Below, in pieces: positions 61,760 through 64,000 of a stretch of DNA of 64,000 bases. A program made the translations under genes and the position numbers. The stretch lies in NCBI RefSeq assembly GCF_009663465.1, contig NZ_QXHU01000006.1, forward strand, positions 12,839 to 76,838, read 5' to 3'. A model generated the notes under the pieces. That model made no database searches and was not told where the DNA came from. It saw nothing but the letters and a program-made list of their open reading frames with translations. Origin of the DNA: Riemerella anatipestifer (GTDB lineage: Bacteria; Bacteroidota; Bacteroidia; Flavobacteriales; Weeksellaceae). Position 1 is the first letter of the stretch, and the number at the start of each line of letters is the position of its first letter.

Positions 61760-62104
61760 TCAGAGTTTTATAGTTGGGGTTATATTTAAAGCGGTTTCTA
61801 TTTCGCTGATGAGTTCCAACTCTTGGAGTGGGATTAGTGTTTGTGCAAATTGCAATACATTAGCTACCTCTATCGGACTTGCACCGAGTGTATCGTATTG
61901 CTGTTTTGGTGTCATTTTGCCGTTATCTTCTAGATTATACAAAGCACACGCACAAACCCCTATTATGTTTTTGACTAACCAACCTAAATTTTGCGTTTGG
62001 TCAAAGGGGCTACACTTTAACCCTTTTTCTTTAATTGTACTAATGTACTGGTCTAGTTCTACTGGTTTACCGTTGATGATTACGGCAGTTTCTTTTTTGG
62101 TCAT
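61760..62104 (-). CDS. Element-borne small protein of unknown function
   Basis: A 114-residue protein (MTKKETAVIINGKPVELDQY start) without membrane segments or signal. No family recognised; it has two adjacent Cys-containing segments (ECSP-like CSPFDQTQN and GVCACALYNLEDNG). Its leader ATTCCTAAATACCAAGAATT is nearly duplicated upstream of the smaller ORF at 62067..62228, whose 3' end overlaps this start. Last gene of the minus-strand run toward the tRNA. Confidence 0.55.
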   Translation of the reverse strand: MTKKETAVIINGKPVELDQYISTIKEKGLKCSPFDQTQNLGWLVKNIIGVCACALYNLEDNGKMTPKQQYDTLGASPIEVANVLQFAQTLIPLQELELISEIETALNITPTIKL

Positions 62105-62228
62105 AATTCTTGGTATTTAGGAATATTAAACCCGTACGGCTAAGGTGTCCTACGCTACCAAAAGCGTTGCAGGGCTTTCGCCTACTGCCACCATACCACA
62201 CGGGCAAAATGTTTGTTTTTCTTGTCAT
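62067..62228 (-). CDS. Short ORF upstream, overlapping the 114-residue gene
   Basis: A 53-residue frame (MTRKTNILPVWYGGSRRKPC...), basic and with the segment VGHLSRTGLIFLNTK. It overlaps the next start by 38 bases and shares with it the same leader, ATTCCTAAATACCAAxAATxATG, so both are probably translated from one transcript. A TATATTTG -7 box on the minus strand lies at 62258..62251. Protein-like sequence, function unknown; it might serve mainly to couple translation. Confidence 0.45.
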   Translation of the reverse strand: MTRKTNILPVWYGGSRRKPCNAFGSVGHLSRTGLIFLNTKNYDQKRNCRNHQR

Positions 62229-62514
62229 TATTTTTGGTATTTAGGAATTACAAATATAACTAAAACCTCATCTATTTTATAATTAAATTGTAGTTTTTTG
62301 GGATTAAAGCGTAATTTTTTGAGGTAAAAATGGTAATTAAATGTAAATAAAACGCAATTAACACTCAATTAAACGCTTCATCTAATTTTGTGTAAACCAT
62401 TTATCAAAAGGCATTTGCAGGGTTTTTAGCGTTTTTAATATTGCTTAATGGGGGTGTACCGCCCCTGTATAAAATAATCGCTCAAAATAACCACATTTAA
62501 CCCTTTGGGTATAG
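62229..62514. other. Promoter region of the element, no gene
   Basis: The stretch is AT-rich with TAATTAA-like and AACGCAATTAA-like motifs, and carries a short hairpin GGGGGTGTACCGCCCC near 62450. A -7 box for the minus strand (62251..62258) serves the 53-residue ORF. No gene found. Confidence 0.45.
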
Positions 62515-62712
62515 CTACATTTTGCTATACACTCCCCTTGAATATAATATATCCTCTATTGTTGAGGGCGATAAATAAAATTCGTCCGAAAGTTTTTCTA
62601 TTATAAAGCTCTCTTTCCAATGAGGATAGTTTTCAGTTAAAGTGTTGTATCTGTTCCGTATTTTTTTATTGCGGTCTATTATTCTTTTGTTTCGTTCTTT
62701 GTGTTTACTCAT
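62515..62712 (-). CDS. Small basic HTH-like protein
   Basis: A 65-residue, highly basic protein (MSKHKERNKRIIDRNKKIRN) followed by a possible helix-turn-helix: FIIEKLSDEFYLSPSTIEDIL. Small proteins of this kind occur beside replication genes of Bacteroidota phage/plasmid-like elements. It is likely a DNA-binding regulator of the element, e.g. of replication; this is inference. Confidence 0.6.
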   Translation of the reverse strand: MSKHKERNKRIIDRNKKIRNRYNTLTENYPHWKESFIIEKLSDEFYLSPSTIEDILYSRGVYSKM

Positions 62713-62720
62713 CGTTTTTG

Positions 62721-62750
62721 TTTTGTTGGTTTAAATATTTTTATATCTTT
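62721..62750 (+). promoter_or_regulatory. Promoter of a candidate small RNA
   Basis: TTTG at 62721..62724 and TATCTTTG at 62743..62750, 18 bases apart, on the plus strand, divergent from the small HTH-like gene and opposing the replication gene. Confidence 0.6.
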
Positions 62751-62755
62751 GCACC

Positions 62756-62832
62756 GTCGGGGCGTAAAACCTCTGACACGCCTAGCATCAGTTAGGTCAA
62801 AAGCACAGACTATTTTAGTTTGTGCTTTTCTT
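62756..62832 (+). ncRNA. Candidate small RNA of about 75 nucleotides
   Basis: Promoter at 62721..62750, then a structured stretch with stems GGGCGT...ACGCC and CCTA...TAGG, then a 14-base terminator stem (62799..62812 with 62816..62829) followed by TTTTC and more T. No open frame of note. The RNA runs convergent to the replication-initiator-like gene, whose stop is at 62832, so it could act as a regulator of the element. The rho-independent terminator is on the plus strand only. Confidence 0.55.
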
Positions 62833-63974
62833 TATTCGGGTGGTCTGCCCTTATTTATCTTCGTTATTTCCCTTATTAGCTGTTTTGCCCTTAGTGTCGT
62901 GAATGTTTGCGGAGGACGGTTTTTATCGTTAGTTATCATAACTTTTTTTATTTGTCTTATCCAGTCTTTTGGGGCGTGTATTTCGCTTTGGCTTAGGTGG
63001 TCGGCATATTGTAGCCCGTCTGCCTTGTAGATTACCAACAAAGGAAGATTAAGCCGTTCTAATTTTGGCAGGAGTTTTTTTAGGGCTTTCATTTCTTGCA
63101 CCCTGTTTTTTTGCCTTTCTTTGGTTCTGCGTTTGCCATTGTATTGGTTTTTGCATTTTAAACCGCAAAACTTAGCGTTTGCCCGTTTGTTAGTTAATTC
63201 TTTTTTACAGTTCATACATTTACATCTATTTTTTTGGTTAAGTTGAGGTATTTTTTTAGGGCTTTTTTTACTAGAATTAGTATTGTTATTTTTAGAGTTA
63301 TTTTCTTTATAAAAATGAGTGTGTATATCGGGTAAAATATTACCCGTTTTTAACCCTTTATCTAAATGGTTAATTTGTCGCCAATTTTCATTTTTTAAGC
63401 GTTGCTCTTTTTGGTTAAAATCTTCGTTATTTTTTTGGTTCTGAAACTTGGTTAATTTGTCGCCAATTTCTTCGGGTGTAAGCGTTGTTAATTTTTGCAG
63501 TTTCTCAATAAACAGTCCTGTTATTACCTCTTTGGCGTTAATCCCTTTACTGTATAGACTTTGGAACTTTTTTAAATCATTCTTAGCCTTATAGTAAGTG
63601 TTTCGGTTGAGGTTGCACCAGTAGTGAACATCAAAAAAACGGAGGTATTTTTTTTGTCGGTGTTCGGTCATTTGCCTATAATCCAAACTTTTATCTATAA
63701 AAATAATATCGCTCCATATTTCTAGTATTCTTTCCGATAGTTTAAGCCAAACATCTTTATTTTGTAGGTCGGCTAGAGTTTTAACGCCTAGCTTTTTAGC
63801 ATACTCCATTTTCTTAACAACCACCTCAAAACGCATAAGTCGGGAAGGCTTTTTTGTTTGGTGTAGCCCTTTATCATAAATTTTTATTTCGTATTGTTGG
63901 AAGTCTATTTTTATCCCGTTGCGTTTGCCGTTTATTTTATTGATACCTGCAATATTCATTTTATAGCACTTCAC
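62832..63974 (-). CDS. Replication-initiator-like protein, phage/plasmid (partial)
   Basis: At least 380 residues on the minus strand. The frame is open to the window edge at 64000 (DISNVYEAVKCYK precedes the first Met), so the gene is truncated by the window. Residues 27-50 (YEIKIYDKGLHQTKKPSRLM, RFEVVVKKM) resemble filamentous-phage GpII/CRI-type or Bacteroidota RCR replication proteins. A possible zinc finger CKCMNCKKEL...FCGLKCKNQYN lies near residue 250, rich in Lys/Asn. With the small HTH-like gene it marks a replicating element inserted after tRNA-Leu. The family assignment is moderate. Confidence 0.6.
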   Translation of the reverse strand: MKCYKMNIAGINKINGKRNGIKIDFQQYEIKIYDKGLHQTKKPSRLMRFEVVVKKMEYAKKLGVKTLADLQNKDVWLKLSERILEIWSDIIFIDKSLDYRQMTEHRQKKYLRFFDVHYWCNLNRNTYYKAKNDLKKFQSLYSKGINAKEVITGLFIEKLQKLTTLTPEEIGDKLTKFQNQKNNEDFNQKEQRLKNENWRQINHLDKGLKTGNILPDIHTHFYKENNSKNNNTNSSKKSPKKIPQLNQKNRCKCMNCKKELTNKRANAKFCGLKCKNQYNGKRRTKERQKNRVQEMKALKKLLPKLERLNLPLLVIYKADGLQYADHLSQSEIHAPKDWIRQIKKVMITNDKNRPPQTFTTLRAKQLIREITKINKGRPPE

Positions 63975-64000
63975 GGCTTCGTAAACATTAGAAATATCAA

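Overview
The window looks like chromosome of a low-GC member of the Flavobacteriia, probably Weeksellaceae (Riemerella / Bergeyella / Chryseobacterium group). The evidence is the AT-rich sequence, promoters of the Bacteroidota type (TTG about 20 bases before TAnnTTTG), a PorT-like type IX secretion protein next to a menaquinone methyltransferase, a two-gene MetH, GLPGLI and FISUMP family proteins, and signal peptides ending in AQ. The genus is an inference from recognised protein families, not a database result.

Layout. 0.4-3.8 kb: LrgA/LrgB-like membrane pair, thiamine pyrophosphokinase, cobalamin adenosyltransferase and LptB. 3.9-7.6 kb: a surface-protein locus of unusually high GC, with a long leader carrying a 21-unit AC repeat, a tail-fibre-like secreted protein, a FISUMP-domain secreted protein and an HU-like DNA-binding-domain protein. 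8.0-14.4 kb: a fatty-acid beta-oxidation operon (acyl-CoA dehydrogenase, thiolase, 3-hydroxyacyl-CoA dehydrogenase/enoyl-CoA hydratase) headed by a MarR regulator, with a frameshifted four-helix-bundle gene inside. 14.5-28.4 kb: core genes (dual-domain peptidyl-prolyl isomerase, FabI, transaldolase, YchF, M64 peptidase, KAS III-like enzyme, MenG/UbiE, PorT, metallophosphoesterase bracketed by repeats, MtgA, a large membrane protein, a DUF721 protein). 28.6-32.9 kb: bioF-bioD-bioA with a divergent beta-ketoacyl synthase. 33.0-37.9 kb: metH in two parts plus metF behind a SAM riboswitch. 38.0-39.2 kb: proline dehydrogenase.

39.4-59.0 kb is an accessory island. From 40.2 to 59.0 kb every gene lies on the minus strand, and most genes or operons are separated by 80-240 base imperfect palindromes. 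These share ends of the type GCAGnTAAC...GTTAnCTGC, and several share a conserved core. The pattern resembles an integron cassette array without an integrase (attC-like sites). Cargo: small secreted proteins and lipoproteins, a TlpA-like thioredoxin, a GLPGLI protein, a DUF262/DUF1524 protein, an alpha/beta hydrolase, a secreted HExxH protein with a membrane-tethered LuxR regulator, a YgjP-type metallopeptidase with a complete type I restriction-modification operon (hsdM frameshifted), and a beta-lactamase-family serine hydrolase. This is my best candidate for an undescribed system.

59.0-61.4 kb returns to core genes and ends with tRNA-Leu(CAA). From 61.4 kb to the window end there is an integrated phage- or plasmid-like element. 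It has helically phased direct repeats next to the tRNA, three small minus-strand genes, a likely small RNA with its own promoter and terminator, and a replication-initiator-like gene cut by the window edge.
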